Source of the DNA: Phymatolithon calcareum | Taxonomy: Eukaryota > Rhodophyta > Florideophyceae > Hapalidiales | Direction of reading: 5' to 3' | Assembly (NCBI GenBank): GCA_977006965.1 | Contig: OZ345358.1 | Coordinates: forward strand, 1,302,001-1,366,000 | Length of the DNA: 64,000 nucleotides | Shown here: one piece after another, positions 9,515 to 19,895 of the stretch | How the letters are laid out: each line of letters starts with the position of its first letter | Position numbering within the stretch: the stretch's first letter is position 1 | Translations under genes and position numbers: made by a program | The notes under the pieces: generated by a model | The model's input: only the letters and a program-made list of their open reading frames with translations | Told to the model about the DNA's origin: nothing | The model's database searches: none

Positions 9515-11500
9515 ATTTTTCGTGTCCTTTAAAAGCTTTGAAATGTTTCCTCAATTGAGCACGTCCGTACAATAGACACTAGTTTTCCTATATTACGGAA
9601 ACCACTCAATGAAGCAGCTACGGTAACCTAGAGATGACCACTGATTACTTCCATAAGTATACGGCAACAAAAGTGGGTCAAAGAAACTGTTTGGTTATGT
9701 AAATGAGTGCAAGACAGTTTGAATCTGTACGCAAGACTTCTCGTTCGTGATTTTCTGTCCATCATGTTGTACAGCAGTCTCGGAGAGCAATTAAAGTAGC
9801 ACTGAACGTGACTTTCTCTGGCTTTCATGAGCATCAATATGTCATTCAAGAACTAGCATTAACAGCTTCTCTATTAGCGCGTTGTCACATGAGCTCTCTG
9901 GCGCTCAGTTCTGCTACATTTGAAATCTGGGGATTGTGTCAAGTTCTACTTCATACATCTTAAAAGATGCTTTCTCGGGTAGGTGGAAAACTACTTCCAT
10001 AGCATAATTCCTTTCTTGAACTTCTATTTATCAGCTGTGGTATCCTTAAAGGCCTACCTTCCCATCTTTGAAGCGCTCTCACTGGACGAAACAATGCTCA
10101 TAAACTCGATGAAATTTTTAATTACGTCGTTTGCACCGACAGGACTGCATCCAGCTTTCAAGAAAATGAGTAAAAAAATGAAACATTTTCAAGTATGAGG
10201 TCAGCAAAAGATTAACGAAAACCACAGATCTCAGTGTAATTATCCCCAAAAGCAATGGTCTGTGAACGGAAAGTCCAACACACGCAGTGTGGAAAATAGT
10301 GCAGTCAATTATGCCCATTTTCTTTGTCCAAGTGTGGCGTCCTGATGAGCATCATGCTGCATCATGGTCCGGAAAACTTTGCTTTCAAAACCAATAGTTT
10401 GTGCACTCCTTCAATCGTGTCTACTTTCACTGTAACTTTCCAAAGCTCGCTTAATATTCCAGCATTACAGAAAAATGCTTATAGTGTTTCGTTCGAACAG
10501 TTTCAACTTCTCGTCGAGGCGCAACCTGAATTTTACTATATTTTTCGACTAATACTTTGCTGATTTTAAAAAAGTTTTGGTCTCGCGGTGCGAACTTTTT
10601 GCCACTCAGACGTTTGATTCTACCAAATTTGCAGTATTCCTGTCGTAGTCTGCAACCATTCGAAACGTTTGACGTACGCAATAAGAAATGAAAAGAGTCC
10701 TTTTCGAGATAATTTTCCATCTTTGTAGACGATTCTTTTTCAAGATCAGAAGTACGAAAAGTGCTCTGCACTCCTTATTTCATCATTTTTCTTTCACTTT
10801 TTTGATTTTGCATAACCTACGTTCTTGGCTCTCTACAGTAGTATTCAAAATGCGAAGAACGGATCAGGAAGTGGTCTTAAACTGTGCGTTTAAGGAGCTT
10901 CCCCGATTTTAGAAGGAACCCTCTGCAGAGAATTTCTAGAAAAAGATTCCACGACGCGAGGCCTTTTTCTGCTTAGCCAATTATGTACTCCCACAAGAGA
11001 AAGTGTCCAATGAGCTTCTCGGATTACCAAGCTCATAAAAAGTAAAAGTGAAAGTCTAAGATGGGCGTGTATGTCCTTAACGAATCACTTCGTCCTTAGT
11101 GATAATTCGCCCTGAGTTCAATGTCGAAATTTCATCGCTGTTGACCTCAAAGTCTACAGATTCTTCATTTTCCTTCCAGTTCGATATCCTCAGCTGCTTT
11201 TGTCCTCAAAGTCGATGACTTCTCGTCGTGGATCTGAGATACCCAGAATCGCGTGAGAGCATGATAACGCTGGCCTACTACTTCTATTGGCTTATTACAT
11301 AATTAAATGGATTTATTTAGTAGATACCATGTGGCTTATTACGCATACCCCGATTTTCCTCACTGTTTACACCATTTGGTCTCCCTGAAGCTTTTCTCTT
11401 TCGACCACTTTTCTTCAGCTCTCCTCCAACGAATTGTTTACTAGGTAAGAAACAAATATCATTTCCGAACACTAATCCCTTTGAGGAACATTCCCCACCA
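9515..11500. other. AT-rich stretch without recognisable genes
   Basis: Only short frames (66-106 codons) with no family resemblance are present on either strand. I see no terminal repeats or target duplications. A short direct repeat, TGGCTTATTAC, occurs near 11,289 and 11,330. Confidence 0.5.
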
Positions 11501-11773
11501 TTGCGTAGTACGACAGGGCCAGTCCAATATCTTAAACGGCCATCATTAAACGTGAATCGTCTGAAGTACGATCAGAACTCACACCAATTCGATTGCGGCA
11601 GGTTCCCTCAAGTGGGCACGGCGCTAATATCGGATGCATTCGGAGAGACAGCCGAGCGTCACCTGGAGACTGTACGCAAGAACTTCGCAAAAGTAAGAAC
11701 TGAACTCCGGAGAAATGTTAATAAGGGAAAAAGTGTTAGATTCCCTACTAAACTACAGCGTCATCATAATTGA
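11501..11773 (+). pseudogene. Gene fragment A of a recurring unknown family
   Basis: A 90-codon frame contains CGRFPQVGTALISDAFGE followed by TAERHLETVRKNF. The same pattern (GRFPP, a spacer, FGExAExxLETxxxN) recurs in fragments C (24,855) and, more loosely, B (22,076) and D (27,679, minus). I do not recognise the protein. A GTAAGAAC that could be a splice donor follows the conserved block at about 11,690. It could be an exon of a decayed host or transposon gene. Confidence 0.35.
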
Positions 11774-11921
11774 TAATATGGAAAACGACGAGTCACTGTA
11801 AATTATTAGGGACGAGACGGTCTACTAGAATGAACATGTTCCGAAAGGCTGCCCCCGAAAAGTCTTAGAAGTGCTACTGAGGGTATTTAAGTAAACAAGT
11901 AAACTGTTCCAAAAAAAGGGA

Positions 11922-12001
11922 GGAAACTCGCTAAATGGCCACCAAAAGTGGTCAAAGTACGCTAAACATCCACCCTTAGCCAATACTACTACCCACCCAT
12001 T
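11922..12001 (+). repeat. Left TIR of the MULE
   Basis: Matches the reverse complement of 12,993-13,071 with about 10 differences over 80 bases by eye. Confidence 0.85.
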
Positions 12002-12020
12002 GCAAAATCTACTATCATAC

Positions 12021-12862
12021 TCACCCTAGGCGAAAACTACTACTCATCCGTTTCTCACAGCACTCTATGCAACAGTGAAATTTACATGCAATAAAGCTGG
12101 AGAGGAAGCTCTTCCAGCTGAGTGAACTCTCTCCCTGGGCGATGCAGAAGGCCAGAGTTGTCGCCTGTCTGTTGGAATCAAAAGTCGATAGGGTGAAAAG
12201 CTGTCCCTGCGTCACGGAGGTCAGGTGGGCCGAGTCAATACTGACGAAACTGTTGTAGGCCGCCCAGGTGTCCATCGCGCCCTTTGGGCAACAGAAATGC
12301 TGTGAAGCTGCTGCCGTATCGTCCCAGAAAGAGGATTTGTGGTGAGCTCGTACACGCCGCTTGGATCGCGCTCTCGAACTGCTGCCAGGTACGAGCGAAA
12401 TACTCTGATATGCGCCAGGTGGTGAACATTCGTGCCCAGCTTGGAAGCCACTATGGTGTGCGCCTATGTGCGCTTTAACACGACACCGCTCTGTTTGAGG
12501 ACCATTTCCGTCAGCTGTGCGGCATATTCACTGACTCGGCCTCTTCTGACAGCAAATTCAGTCAGCACGGGCGCCCGCCGCGCGAGTAGCTCCATTATGA
12601 ATTGGCGCTCCCTTGAGGGGCCTCCAACACAGCTATGTCCGATTGACTTCGTGATCCTGACACTGCCGACGCTCGGCAGCGCGCTGACGTTCACGCGGAA
12701 GGTGCAAGCTGTGCGCTGGCTACAGATGAGTGTCAGACGCTGCATATTGCGCCTCTCCACGCGGTGTGCCCCGATTGACGGGGAGATCATGACGTTAAGA
12801 ACATCTTCGAAGCTTGATCCAACGTAGTCGCCCACCTGTAGCACGAGGTCCTTCTTGTTCAT
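12021..12862 (-). pseudogene. MULE transposase N-terminal part, frameshifted
   Basis: Begins at an ATG (12,860-12,862; MNKKDLVLQVGDYVGSSFED). Residues about 35-80 have CSQRTAC ... ITKSIGHSC, a C-C-H-C pattern as in FAR1/WRKY-GCM1 zinc-binding DNA-recognition domains of MULEs. After a helix-rich linker (HIRVFRSYLAAVRERDP at 12,221-12,451) a frameshift near 12,280 leads into FVSIDSAHLTSVTQGQLFTL and LAFCIAQGESSLSWKSFL, the start of the MULE DDE domain with its first catalytic Asp (IDS). The second Asp and the Glu are absent because the frame ends at 12,021, beside the left TIR. It cannot catalyse transposition and could only be mobilised in trans. Confidence 0.85.
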
Positions 12863-12992
12863 GGTTTCAGAGGGAGCGTTGTGCGTTGGATTTGTCAGAC
12901 GAATTCGAGGATGTGCACAAAAGTTGGATCAAGAGGAAGTAGCAGCTACCTCCCTTTTCCCTCTAAAAAACGCAACTGTCAGCGCTCCACGT

Positions 12993-13071
12993 AACGGATG
13001 AGTAGTAGTTTTGGCTTGGGTGGATGTTTAACGTATTTTGACCACTTCTAGTGGCCATTTAGCGAATTTCC
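12993..13071 (-). repeat. Right TIR of the MULE
   Basis: Inverted partner of 11,922-12,001; shares AAATGGCCAC, AGTGGTCAAA and TAAACATCCACCC. Confidence 0.85.
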
Positions 13072-13224
13072 GCAAAAGAACTCTAATAATTCGATTGCGT
13101 CGACTTTTGTACGCAGAGGGTGTCATATGATACAAATTCGAGAAATTTGTTCGGCTTGTCGAGAATTTGATGAGACAATTACTGACGATTACGTGTTCCT
13201 CTCGCCAGAATCTGCTATGTTCGC

Positions 13225-13300
13225 TTGGCACTTGCAAAGTTGCCCCAAGTGTCTGCAGATGCGTTGGTAACTTTTAATTAAAATCTACACTTCTTCTTCT
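13225..13300 (+). repeat. Short retroposon tail family, copy 1
   Basis: Contains GTCTGCAGATGCGTTGGTAA, then CTTTTAATTAAAATCTACAC and a CTTCTTCTTCT end. Related copies lie at 19,668, 19,833 (inverted), 20,719 (inverted, partial), 23,448, 29,583 (inverted, 32 bp) and 29,641 (inverted, partial). No target duplication is visible for this copy. Confidence 0.75.
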
Positions 13301-14217
13301 GAGTAGAGTAGGTTTGAGATATCTGTGATTTCTCGTCGCCCAGGACGAGAGAAAGTCTTGGAACGGTCACGGATGCCCGGAAGAAGGATTATTTTGAGCG
13401 TCTCCTCCCGTTATTGAGAGGCCGGCGTGGCGACAGTTGCAATAAGTTTGAAGGTAGAAATTCATGATCTTGGCGTAATTACAAACCTTTTATTGTGTGT
13501 CTCGATTGGGCTAACACAGAAAATTCGTCGCTGCGCATGCACTGATTTATTTTAATGTCTCGATGCTAGTATAATGCGATTAGAAAGGTGCCGACTTTCT
13601 CAATAAATCCTCTTAATTACGATTTATTTTAATGTTTGATTTAATCAGATACTGTTTACATTTTGAAGACTCATAGACATGGCAGTATCGTGACCAAGTC
13701 TGGGACGACCAGAAGAGTGCTTGTATACGCCAACAAAGCAGGTGACTATGAGAGGTGAAGACCGGCTTTCCAGTCCGCGTTGCATCACAGCATCCAGCCA
13801 ACGGGAAGGTACGACAAATCTTGATACGTGGACAGTCATATATTACTTCGCAATTTAGCTCTTCAGTATCTACCTAGTGCTTTCTAGGCGAAACGTGCTG
13901 AAGTAGTGATCATCAAACTTTCGTTTCCATCCGTCGAAATACTTTTTCTCGAAAGGACTGGCGCCTTTTCGGACCCTAGCTTTCCGATTACCTTGTGGGC
14001 CAACGCGATGTAGCGACTTATGGGAGCTTCACCTGAGGTGCTTCAAGTTGACGATACGTATATATGTTGTCCACCCGTCCATCCTGCATTTTTCTTTTGC
14101 AGCAGTGGTCAAGCAGACGCTGATTTTCAACTAGGGCAATCCGATACTCTTCTAAAGAGCGCTTGTTGGAGAGCATTGCAAAAAGTGACTAGATGATGTT
14201 CGGCAAATCTAGTGAGG
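13301..14217. other. No recognised gene
   Basis: On the minus strand about 14,056-14,180 a short open stretch (SLEEYRIALVENQRLLDHC) looks protein-like, but I cannot name it. The remainder shows only short unsupported frames. Confidence 0.4.
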
Positions 14218-14282
14218 GCCAGGTCTTCGCAGCTTGCTGTCTCTGGGAGCCTCCCAGAGATGGCGAGCTGCGACGCCCTGGC
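14218..14282. repeat. 65-bp near-perfect palindrome
   Basis: The core CTCTGGGAGCCTCCCAGAG is perfect. The arms extend outward through CGCAGCTTGC/GCGAGCTGCG to GCCAGG/CCCTGGC with few mismatches. Confidence 0.85.
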
Positions 14283-14815
14283 AGTGGGAACTACACCGTA
14301 GAACGATTAAAAAGCAATATCTCTAAAATTTCGGATTAACGTTGCTGGCCAAGAGCAAATCTTGTACAAAGTGCATTGGGGAGTGTAAGCGCACATTGCC
14401 GAACGCTAGACTCAACGTACCCGAAGCCCGTGCTCCGAACTCATCAATTCTCTCCGCTCTTTTTTCGAACCCGTACCGCACACGTCCGAGTTGCCATGGA
14501 TGTGATACACGGCCGTCTTTTGGTGTACGCTATAATCGGCTTCGGTTTGAAGAACGAGCTGAAACGTAACGTCACCCTCGAAACAAATTGTCCACATTGA
14601 GCCTGCTGCATAACTACTGTCTCAATGGCAGGCTCAAATCAGACATCTTTCTTTCTTTCTTTCTTTATTGCAGATGACGTCAATTTTTAAGTTAACGCCT
14701 AAACTTGCTCTCGAGCAAGTTCTCTTCGTTCAAATATTGGATTATCGCTACGGGTTTCTCTCTGCACAGATCTTCTACCGTTTTGCTCCGAACTCTGCCG
14801 ATGAATTTCCGTCGA
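14283..14815. other. Spacer with CTTT microsatellite
   Basis: Overlapping 61-75-codon frames at 14,342-14,600 lie on both strands with no family match. A (CTTT)n run ending ATTGCAGA is at 14,645-14,673; similar runs ending ATT are at 19,540 and, inverted, at 22,768, so this may be the tail of another dispersed repeat. Confidence 0.4.
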
Positions 14816-15010
14816 CTAACAGCCAGGGGTAGTGCCAATTCCATTGCTCGACATTGCTGTTTGTCGCGCAATTAAACAATTCAATTGCTCACTACGGTTA
14901 GTCAGCAATTCGAATTGCAATTTGAATACTTCCCGCAATAGTCAAGTTAATTGTTTATTCATGCCTCTTCTCCTAGGTGTACGAAACTTTCGTTTTCTGC
15001 GATAGCCTGT

Positions 15011-15247
15011 TCAACACGCTGGTTGACAACGCATAGCTTCCTTCACAGTTTGATCATCCCAATAAGAGCGGTTGATTGACGTGAATGGATATCTCGAGGC
15101 TGTTCGCGAAGGAGTTGCATTAGCTGCTGTACAACTTGTTTCGGCTTCGGTTTCGGAATAGGTAGTACCATGATTGGAAGAGCGAAATTTGTTTAGGTGT
15201 TGTCGACTGGGTCTGGTAGTGTGCTTTGGATAAATGTACGACTTCAC
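15011..15247 (-). pseudogene. hAT transposase C-terminal fragment
   Basis: The frame ends with SINRSYWDDQTVKEAM, matching KVNQAYWNDQSVKLAM in element 2. The pattern corresponds to the end of the hAT dimerisation region (Dimer_Tnp_hAT, typically ...LFLKxN...). The motif sits about 250 bases from the left end, the same place as in element 2. The frame upstream is Thr/Ser-rich and probably not native. Confidence 0.6.
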
Positions 15248-15326
15248 TTTTTATATTGACTCTTCTATCTGTCTTTTCAGAAACGGCACTCTAGACACCC
15301 ATACCGTTATACTTGAACGGATGAAT

Positions 15327-15410
15327 GAATTCAACCATCCATGTGATCGTTCTGTTGTAGTGGTCTACGCAGACCATTACAATAGAACGAGCACATGGAT
15401 GGTTGAATTC
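15327..15410. repeat. 84-bp hairpin inside hAT element 1
   Basis: Arms GAATTCAACCATCCATGTG and its complement, with further pairing through GATCGTTCT and GTAGTGGTCT to a 4-base loop ACGC; only a few mismatches. Confidence 0.9.
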
Positions 15411-15461
15411 AGGAACGTTGTAACTGTATACAGTACGAAGAATTTTACGTACCTAACACTA

Positions 15462-15531
15462 GGGGAGCACGGCAACATTTTGGCCCGATAGTTATTTAGT
15501 TGATTTGGGCCAAAATGGTGCAGTGCTCCCC
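15462..15531. repeat. 70-bp hairpin inside hAT element 1
   Basis: Arms GGGGAGCAC and CATTTTGGCCC pair with GGGCCAAAATG and GTGCTCCCC around a loop of about 20 bases. Confidence 0.88.
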
Positions 15532-15790
15532 CGGTGAACGCTTATACTGGTCCGAGTTATATAATAAAATTAGATGCTACCGACAACCAATTATCACGTA
15601 CTACGCATGATACATTTGAAGTGATCGTTATTTCCTTCAACTTTGCTCTTGCTGAACTATACACTTTCGTACAACCTACCGACCAGCAATTCGAATTGCA
15701 ATTCTTCATCAGAACCCAATTTGGGTCGAATTGCTATGAATTGCAATTAATTGCAATAGCAATGGATTGCGCACGACCCCTGCTAACAGC

Positions 15791-16448
15791 CCGACCCGAA
15801 CAATGTAGGATCATATGTTCTACTCAAATCACAAGACTTTGAATTCTCTTTTGGGTATTATAGTACTGAGCTACCACATTCGAATCTGCAATCAACCCTA
15901 CAACATTTGTTTCAATAGTTCACCCCGAAGAATCCAAAAGAAAAGATCTTCGGGTCTCAAAACCTATTTAGATAGGACACGCTTGCCCTCCTTGACAATA
16001 AACTCAGATTTCCATCAAAGTCCCAGGTCCGCGTAAGGAAGGCGTGCACAAGTCTATAAGAGTCAGTATTTGCATACTGATAGTATGCAAATCTGCATAG
16101 CTAGAATGGGCTATTAGGCTATGTACAAAGTACATCGTTTCGAACAGCAATAAGACATAAATGTGTCCAGTTCCAATTGACAGTGAAAAATATGATCAAT
16201 TCAGTGCTTTTCTGTCCTTCGCACTCGGGCATGATGGTGGTTTCCAGCTCACACACTTGCATTCGAACAACCATAACCATAGTTCTACAGAACAACGTAA
16301 GCGCAACTCACAACTTAAGGTCTTCTGAAAATCCAAAGTCGCCATCCCGGTGCTACCTCTGCAAACAGGTGGCTTGACGAGTTGAAATGTCGTATGTTGT
16401 TCAACACTGTGACCACTGCACTGGTCAGCATACGGAAAGCACTGTGGT
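15791..16448. other. No gene seen; one small palindrome
   Basis: ATTTGCATAC-TGATA-GTATGCAAAT forms a perfect stem at 16,068-16,092. Otherwise only short frames without support. Confidence 0.5.
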
Positions 16449-17471
16449 TTAAGCGTGTCCTTCAGAAAACTCTTGCACAAGTCTGCGCATGGCAGTGCTC
16501 GACTTTCTATAGCTCACAATAATTACTTCACACTCAATGTCCTGGAAGAGCGTAAGTGCTCTACGCAACGCACCGATGATCCAATCGTCAGGGTTTCCAA
16601 ACGCGCCACCTCCAATCATGGTCAAATACACCTTTCGGCATTTATTTTTATCCATGAGCAAAATCGCTGCGCTCAGAGCTGCCTCATAGCTCGCTTCCAG
16701 TATCAGTCGAGCAAATGGCTCCCAATCAGCCTTCCGATGCGCGCAATATGCAATGGGCAAAGCTGAACATAGCAACTGGTTAACCGCGTGAAGCGTCCTT
16801 GAAATCGTAACCTCAGTGCTAGCATGAACCCCGATGCGCAGCAACCCTCGCAATCTTTGCAGCTCCACAGCGTCTGCAGCGGCGATCCGCTGCGCGATCT
16901 CTTGTAGCCCCCGTCGCGACGGGAGGACGTAACCGTTGCGCATTTCCCACAGCCGTCCGTCCTCATTTCCAAGCGCCGCCGCAAGGTCGCGCAGACAATC
17001 GACCTGTCCATATTTTGTCTGACCTATCTCGCCGTTGACGGGAACGAAGTACTGCCGGTAGATGGTTGCCGCGCCACACGCTATTGCGCACGCTGGGCCT
17101 TGTGTCATGTCCACTCCGTATCGTGATATTCTCGCTTCCGGACACACATCCGGTCCGACCATTTCGAGCAGGTTAAATTGCGATGCGACTTGGAATATAG
17201 CACCAGCATTTGACGGATCTGCGTGCAAAACCTGGACGTCGCCGATCACCTCTTTCAACTGTAACCGTCCACCCTGCGGCGAAATCGCAGACCGGAGGTG
17301 CGCACACTCCGCGCGCAAATCTGAAAGTTGAGGTATTGTGAGAGTCCCGTGCGTCATGCGACGATTGGATTGGAGTGAGGTGATGGTTTCACTGTCGAGG
17401 TGAAGCAGAGAGCGTACATGTTGGACATTCGATCCTTCTTCAAAACCGACGAGCTCCTGAAACCAATTCAT
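16449..17471 (-). CDS. Macro-domain-like protein of an uncharacterised family
   Basis: A single uninterrupted frame; the first ATG is at 17,471 (MNWFQELVGFEEG), giving 340 residues, but the frame is open further upstream (FASPDRTRVRGRT) to about 17,513, so an upstream exon or non-ATG extension is possible. The N-terminal segment is followed at about residues 75-160 by a macro-like core: EVIGDVQVLHADPSNAGAIF, QVASQFNLLEMVGP, then TQGPACAIACGAATIYRQYF. The C-terminal part has VYLTMIGGGAFGNPDDWI, like the late strand and glycine loop of macro domains, which bind or hydrolyse ADP-ribose-type ligands. From memory, similar proteins of unknown function occur in bacteria and algae. There is no signal peptide and no membrane segment, so it is probably soluble. 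Catalysis is not established. GC-rich third positions contrast with the AT-rich surroundings. Confidence 0.75.
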   Translation of the reverse strand: MNWFQELVGFEEGSNVQHVRSLLHLDSETITSLQSNRRMTHGTLTIPQLSDLRAECAHLRSAISPQGGRLQLKEVIGDVQVLHADPSNAGAIFQVASQFNLLEMVGPDVCPEARISRYGVDMTQGPACAIACGAATIYRQYFVPVNGEIGQTKYGQVDCLRDLAAALGNEDGRLWEMRNGYVLPSRRGLQEIAQRIAAADAVELQRLRGLLRIGVHASTEVTISRTLHAVNQLLCSALPIAYCAHRKADWEPFARLILEASYEAALSAAILLMDKNKCRKVYLTMIGGGAFGNPDDWIIGALRRALTLFQDIECEVIIVSYRKSSTAMRRLVQEFSEGHA

Positions 17472-17513
17472 GGTCCGGCCGCGGACACGAGTGCGATCCG
17501 GGGAAGCAAACAC

Positions 17514-18188
17514 GCAGATTACAAAATTAATGTAATTCTCATCGTCTGGCCAGGTGTCTCCTTTCCAATGGCTACAGTGGTAGTTTTGTACCCCAGGGTA
17601 CTTGCCGATCAGCTAGGTCAAGATACGGTCCGCATCGACAAAGCGAAATAAGATATCAAGAATCGCCGATTCTTAGAACCAGTAGTACTTCTCTGCTTTA
17701 TGAGTATATGACTTTGTGATTTTCCCGCAACCACGCGAGGCACTGAATCCCCTCAAGTGCTGCAGAGGACGCGTCCCGAACGGGCATGCAGAAGTCGGAG
17801 AAGTCACTCGGAGACAAATATGGCGAAACAGAACAGCTGCCGCCTGAATCAGCAGTCCGAACTTTCGCGCCAACTGGCTTCATTTTCTAAAACTGACTTA
17901 TTGCACGTGACAGGAACGTCGGTGAGGAGGATACTGAAGAAGAAGCCCTCCTGTTCTACACATACACATCTAAAGGGTTTCTCAGATGCCCCCGAAATGG
18001 ATTCATTTTGGGTACTAGCTAGCTTCTTCTTGCAAATACTGTCCCGCATACATACGAAGATATGGACAAGGCTTCCTCAGTTGTTCCCTAGCATTATGCA
18101 TCTCACGAATTGGAGGCTATTATTTCCCGCCGTAGTCTGGCAGTTAGGATCCTGTACTTGAGGTGGAGTCTGTCAGTTCGTCCTCGAG
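17514..18188. other. No recognised gene
   Basis: The longest frame (17,757-18,161 plus) has no family features. This stretch would hold the promoter and any upstream exon of the macro-like gene, but I see no clear element. Confidence 0.4.
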
Positions 18189-18355
18189 CTACCGGCCCCA
18201 AAACTTGGCTGACGTTTGCAGTACTTCGTTGACGGCATCGTGTACTTCTTGTGTCCACGGTGTTAAGTGAATTGCGTACTCCCAACGCGGCTGTATTAAT
18301 GTCTTGTACATCTGCTGCAGACACACTAAGGCGACGTCATGTTTCTTCCTCTATC
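18189..18355 (-). pseudogene. LINE reverse transcriptase fragment
   Basis: The minus strand reads LQQMYKTLIQPRWEYAIHLT followed by PWTQEVHDAVNEVLQ, the segment just after the palm of non-LTR reverse transcriptases (pattern Y+xLIxxxxEYAxxxWxP). It ends at a TAG (18,189-18,191) and is preceded by TGA and TAG near 18,355. It is too short to have a start codon of its own. Confidence 0.75.
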
Positions 18356-18359
18356 ATAC

Positions 18360-18958
18360 CGGAACATGCGTTTCCAAGTGGAATCAATCAGTGCTCTCAT
18401 GTGCTTTGGGCTTACGCTTGAGGCCTCTCTATCTCCGTGAAGACATCTTTCTATGCACATCTTTCGATCAGAACCTCTGACCTGAGGTCTATCTTATATT
18501 TTTGTTCAAATGTCCGCTCTGCTCTCCTCGTTCGCGGCAGTGTACTCTTCGAGCCTTAAACAAGGCAATTTTTGACTGCGTCATTTCTGATAGCCTGCCG
18601 ATGTCTACATTTGTTTGTCGCAAAAGCCACTGGCAAAGGAAACTTCTTGAGGATTCTTTTTTTCGGGATTTGCGCACAGCCACGAACAGAAACTGGCGAA
18701 TAAGAACTTTAGAGGCCTTTTTGAGTGGCACAGGTACACGTATTCATCCTGCCAACCTAAAGTTCTGCTCTCCACAGCAAGAAGTATCAAAAACGCAGTT
18801 AGATTAGCGCGGGTCGCCCTATTTGTTGTCTGCTGCATATGATAGACACGACAGACCAAAAAACAACCATATGTGACAACCCATGTGGAAAGGTGACTGA
18901 CAAAATGAGTCATACGACAGAAGGAGATGCAGAAGAGTTTGTTTTTTGTGGCGCCACA
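18360..18958. other. No recognised gene
   Basis: Short frames only. CTTCCTNTATCATACCG at about 18,341 recurs at about 20,577 next to the SINE-like sequence. Confidence 0.4.
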
Positions 18959-18980
18959 CTTCAGAGCCATGGCTCTGAAG
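18959..18980. repeat. 22-bp perfect palindrome
   Basis: CTTCAGAGCCA and its exact complement are joined with no loop, directly after another palindrome, GTGGCGCCAC. Confidence 0.9.
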
Positions 18981-19368
18981 CCGCGTGGTTTTTGGTCCTG
19001 AAGCCAGCCGGGTTAAAGCGGCCGGTGTTAGAATCATCGTTCCGAATGGTCGATAAAAGTTAGCACAAAAACAAAGCCAGTGTTACAAAGCAAGTATCTC
19101 TTGGGCGGTAGACACGTTGCTCTTTTCGTTTCCAGCACTTTTCCATCTCTTCTGTTTCGAAATCAATAGCTCCAATGAGCATGGATATTAAAATAAGGAT
19201 CATGGTCTCCAGTCCAGCCGCCCCGAAAACGGCTGGAAAGAGAGCCAAACCGGCTGGACGTAGGACTTTCTCCTGAACCTCCCTCGGGCAACAAGCATAA
19301 GTAAGTGTTCCGATTATGCACATGTATGTGTCGGCTTAGATAGATTGTGTGCAAAACAGATCCGTGCA

Positions 19369-19419
19369 GCTCTATTAATACCATCACCATGATCATCATG
19401 GTGATGCTATTAATAGAGC
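19369..19419. repeat. 51-bp near-perfect palindrome
   Basis: GCTCTATTAATA and CATCACCATGAT on one side match their complements on the other. Only three positions, including the centre, break the symmetry. Confidence 0.92.
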
Positions 19420-19427
19420 CGCTCTGA

Positions 19428-19502
19428 GCGCACGTGCACCACGAATAATTACACACACCACCATCATGGTGGTGCGTGTAATTATTCGTGATGCACGTGC
19501 GC
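19428..19502. repeat. 75-bp near-perfect palindrome
   Basis: Arms GCGCACGTGCA, CACGAATAATTACAC and CACCACCAT mirror each other. Only eight bases separate it from the 51-bp palindrome. Confidence 0.92.
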
Positions 19503-19667
19503 TTCTGATCCTTCGCGAAACTGATCTGACGTACTGCGTTCTCTTTCTTTCTTTATTTCGAGGCTTTTTGGAGGTACGCAAGGTGCACTCCACATCTACG
19601 GGGCCTCTAAGATTCCCCCGACTTGGATATCATTTTTGGTACTCGCGTAACTGCTTCCCGCGAGACT

Positions 19668-19746
19668 CCTCTTGGCACTTGGAAAGTTGCCGCAAACGTC
19701 AGCAGATGCGTTGGTAACTTTTAACTAAAAATCTACCTTACTTCTT
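19668..19746 (+). mobile_element. Short retroposon tail family, copy 2, with 14-bp target duplication
   Basis: The 79-base insert carries the family core (CAGATGCGTTGGTAACTTTT, AAAATCTACC, TTC-rich end). It is flanked by the direct repeat CTTCCCGCGAGACT at 19,654-19,667 and 19,747-19,760. A target duplication of this length and a simple-repeat tail point to target-primed retroposition of a 5'-truncated LINE or SINE. Confidence 0.85.
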
Positions 19747-19832
19747 CTTCCCGCGAGACTGCGGACACACCATTAAATTAAACGGCGGCATCCGTGTGCC
19801 CTTTGCAGAACGAAATTCAATTCTCTCTCGTG

Positions 19833-19895
19833 ACAGAAGAAGAAGAAAAAAATTTATTAGTGCTACCAACGCATCTGCTGACGCTTGGGGCAACA
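19833..19895 (-). repeat. Short retroposon tail family, copy 3 (inverted)
   Basis: Reads GAAGAAGAAG, AAATTTATTAG, then CTACCAACGCATCTGCTGAC: the family core in reverse orientation, only 86 bases from copy 2, so the two form an inverted pair. Confidence 0.8.

Larger units (their letters stand above)
11922..13072 (-). mobile_element. Mutator-like (MULE) element, internally deleted, with TIRs
   Basis: About 80-base terminal inverted repeats bound the element: left 11,922-12,001 and right 12,993-13,071. Both outer ends start GGAAA(C/T)TCGCTAAATGGCC when read inward. The left end has an extra partial copy of the inner TIR part up to about 12,052 (ACTACTACTCATCCGTT). Between them lies the N-terminal half of a MULE transposase on the minus strand. 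At 1.15 kb it is far shorter than an autonomous MULE. I found no convincing 8-10 bp target duplication. Confidence 0.85.
14824..15782 (-). mobile_element. hAT-type non-autonomous element 1 (959 bp)
   Basis: A perfect 8-bp target duplication CTAACAGC flanks it (14,816-14,823 and 15,783-15,790), as expected for hAT elements. The ends are inverted and begin CAGGGGTAGTGCCAATTCCA (left) and CAGGGGTCGTGCGCAATCCA (right, read inward), followed by AATTGCAATT-rich subterminal repeats. Inside are a short remnant of a transposase C-terminus and two long hairpins. The size and end sequence resemble element 2 at 22,180-23,121. It is an internal-deletion derivative that would need a transposase in trans. 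Confidence 0.93.

Noticed and set aside
11911-13080. 8-10 bp target duplication for the MULE
   Set aside because: The flanks outside the aligned TIR ends do not match over 8-10 bases in any register I tried.
16449-17513. Start of the macro-like gene at the GTG at 17,513
   Set aside because: Eukaryotic context favours the ATG at 17,471; the upstream extension is noted as possible but not adopted.
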